Below are positions 4,856 through 5,373 of a stretch of 5,373 bases of DNA, one piece after another. Position 1 is the stretch's first letter, and each line of letters opens with the position of its first letter. Origin of the DNA: Rhodospirillales bacterium (lineage in GTDB: Bacteria; Pseudomonadota; Alphaproteobacteria; Rhodospirillales; Magnetospirillaceae). The notes under the pieces are model-generated. The model did not search any database. It was not told the DNA's origin and saw only the letters and a list, made by a program, of their open reading frames with translations. A program made the translations under genes and the position numbers. The stretch spans positions 1-5,373 of the forward strand of contig JASHSH010000123.1 in the NCBI GenBank assembly GCA_030040955.1, written 5' to 3'.

Positions 4856-4958
4856 TCGGCCGGATATGTCGTCCGGGCGTGAACGACCGCGTTTGACCGA
4901 AGCGGGCGCTAGCGTTTCGCGACCGAAGAACCGTTGTCACCCGTCCCAGAGTGTATCC

Positions 4959-4988
4959 TTGACGGCTTGCGCGGAGTCGCCGGATATT
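4959..4988 (+). promoter_or_regulatory. Candidate sigma70 promoter of the cyclase gene
   Basis: TTGACG (4959-4964) matches five of six -35 bases. GATATT (4983-4988) matches four of six -10 bases, with an 18-base spacer. Transcription from near 4995 would give a leader of about 85 bases ending in the ribosome binding site GGAG (5070-5073), 6 bases before the ATG. No clear terminator or riboswitch fold is seen in the leader. Confidence 0.35.
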
Positions 4989-5079
4989 CGCGCGACAGCC
5001 GGACGAGGGGCCGGCGCTTTCTCTTCATACTGGCGGACAATGGGCCGCCTGCTCACGACATCTCTACCTGGAGAAACAC

Positions 5080-5373
5080 ATGTCCTTCTGGACAAATCTG
5101 ACTTTGCCGTCCGAGCACGTGCTCATGGTCGGCTTTTATGACCTGACCGGCTACACGCGATATGCGGAGAAGACCAGCGCCGCCGATTTGCTGGCGACGA
5201 TGGCCGGGTACTTTCACCTCACAGGAAAGATCCTCGGGGAGGCCGGAGGCCGCCTGGTCAAAACTCTTGGAGACGCCGGCCTCGCAGCGTTTCCTGCTGA
5301 GCTAGCGGATTCTGGCGTGTTGGCCTTTCGGGAGCTTCAACGTCAGGGCGACGCCTGGCTCAATCATCGGGGC
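5080..5373 (+). CDS. Class III adenylate/guanylate cyclase, N-terminal part (3' end outside window)
   Basis: Ninety-eight codons are visible before the window ends. The class III nucleotidyl cyclase domain starts almost at once. MVGFYDLTGYTRYAEK (16-31) holds the first metal-binding Asp21 in the usual F-x-D-(I/L)-x-G-(F/Y)-T context. GGRLVKTLGDAGLAAF (56-71) holds the second metal Asp65 in the Gly-Asp turn. Such domains make cAMP or cGMP from ATP or GTP with two metal ions. The residues that select the base lie further downstream and cannot be seen. There is no signal peptide or membrane helix before the domain, so it is either a stand-alone soluble cyclase or one with C-terminal partners. 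The ATG at 5080 follows GGAG by 6 bases. By hand count 29 of 98 codons end in A or T, against 4 of 61 in the visible part of xthA, suggesting different ancestry or relaxed codon selection. Confidence 0.88.
   Translation, partial: MSFWTNLTLPSEHVLMVGFYDLTGYTRYAEKTSAADLLATMAGYFHLTGKILGEAGGRLVKTLGDAGLAAFPAELADSGVLAFRELQRQGDAWLNHRG

Larger units (their letters stand above)
4775..5079. other. Divergent intergenic region
   Basis: These 305 bases separate the oxidoreductase (-) and cyclase (+) starts. They contain the ribosome binding site of the former, a nested palindrome (4802-4855), an 8-base palindrome CGCTAGCG (4907-4914), a candidate promoter (4959-4988) and the cyclase ribosome binding site GGAG (5070-5073). 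The + frame that runs through here from within the oxidoreductase is an antisense shadow. No RNA gene is recognised. Confidence 0.6.

Noticed and set aside
3908..4882. 324-codon + strand open frame opposite the oxidoreductase
   Set aside because: It is an antisense shadow with no family motifs; the - strand frame encodes a clear Gfo/Idh/MocA protein.
1..5373. CRISPR array, tRNA/rRNA gene, insertion sequence or defence system
   Set aside because: No regularly spaced repeats, no cloverleaf or rRNA sequence recognised, no transposase or integrase frame, and no known defence protein motifs.

Overview
The window is GC-rich chromosomal DNA with strongly G/C-ending codons. It looks like an alphaproteobacterium. 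The basis is the XthA and IlvD sequence style, the small HAHINLVGW membrane protein, and intergenic palindromic repeats of the 'TCCTGAGCC...GAGTCGAAGGA' and 'GGGTCAAGCCCGGCCATGAC' types that I associate with that class. The genus cannot be told from the sequence alone.

Layout: (1) 1-186, + strand, the 3' end of exodeoxyribonuclease III (xthA). (2) 187-400, three palindromic repeat pieces and a possible promoter. (3) 401-763, + strand, a 120-aa four-helix membrane protein with a cytochrome-oxidase-subunit-I-like His motif. (4) 764-1111, no convincing intact gene; it holds a long palindromic repeat and a start-less coding-like fragment. (5) 1112-2977, - strand, a complete ilvD (dihydroxy-acid dehydratase) with a strong hairpin just ahead of its ribosome binding site. 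(6) 2978-3237, a divergent intergenic region with an AT-richer segment and a perfect DnaA-box consensus. (7) 3238-3315, + strand, a 25-aa polylysine, histone-H1-tail-like mini-protein. (8) 3316-3775, no gene but a run of five palindromic or hairpin structures. (9) 3776-4774, - strand, a Gfo/Idh/MocA-family NAD(P)-dependent oxidoreductase. (10) 4775-5079, a divergent intergenic region with a nested palindrome over a possible -10 and a candidate sigma70 promoter. (11) 5080 to the window end, + strand, the N-terminal part of a class III adenylate/guanylate cyclase catalytic domain, with clearly less GC-biased codons than its neighbours.

The genes do not form one pathway: DNA repair, a heme-copper-oxidase-like membrane protein, branched-chain amino-acid synthesis, a sugar-type oxidoreductase and cyclic-nucleotide signalling sit side by side as separate transcription units. 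No defence island, CRISPR, integrase, insertion sequence or RNA gene is visible. The parts worth a second look are the polylysine mini-gene with its DnaA box, the palindrome mosaic at 3340-3740, the two or three copies of a repeat whose changes fall in the loop, the ilvD leader hairpin and the compositionally distinct cyclase.
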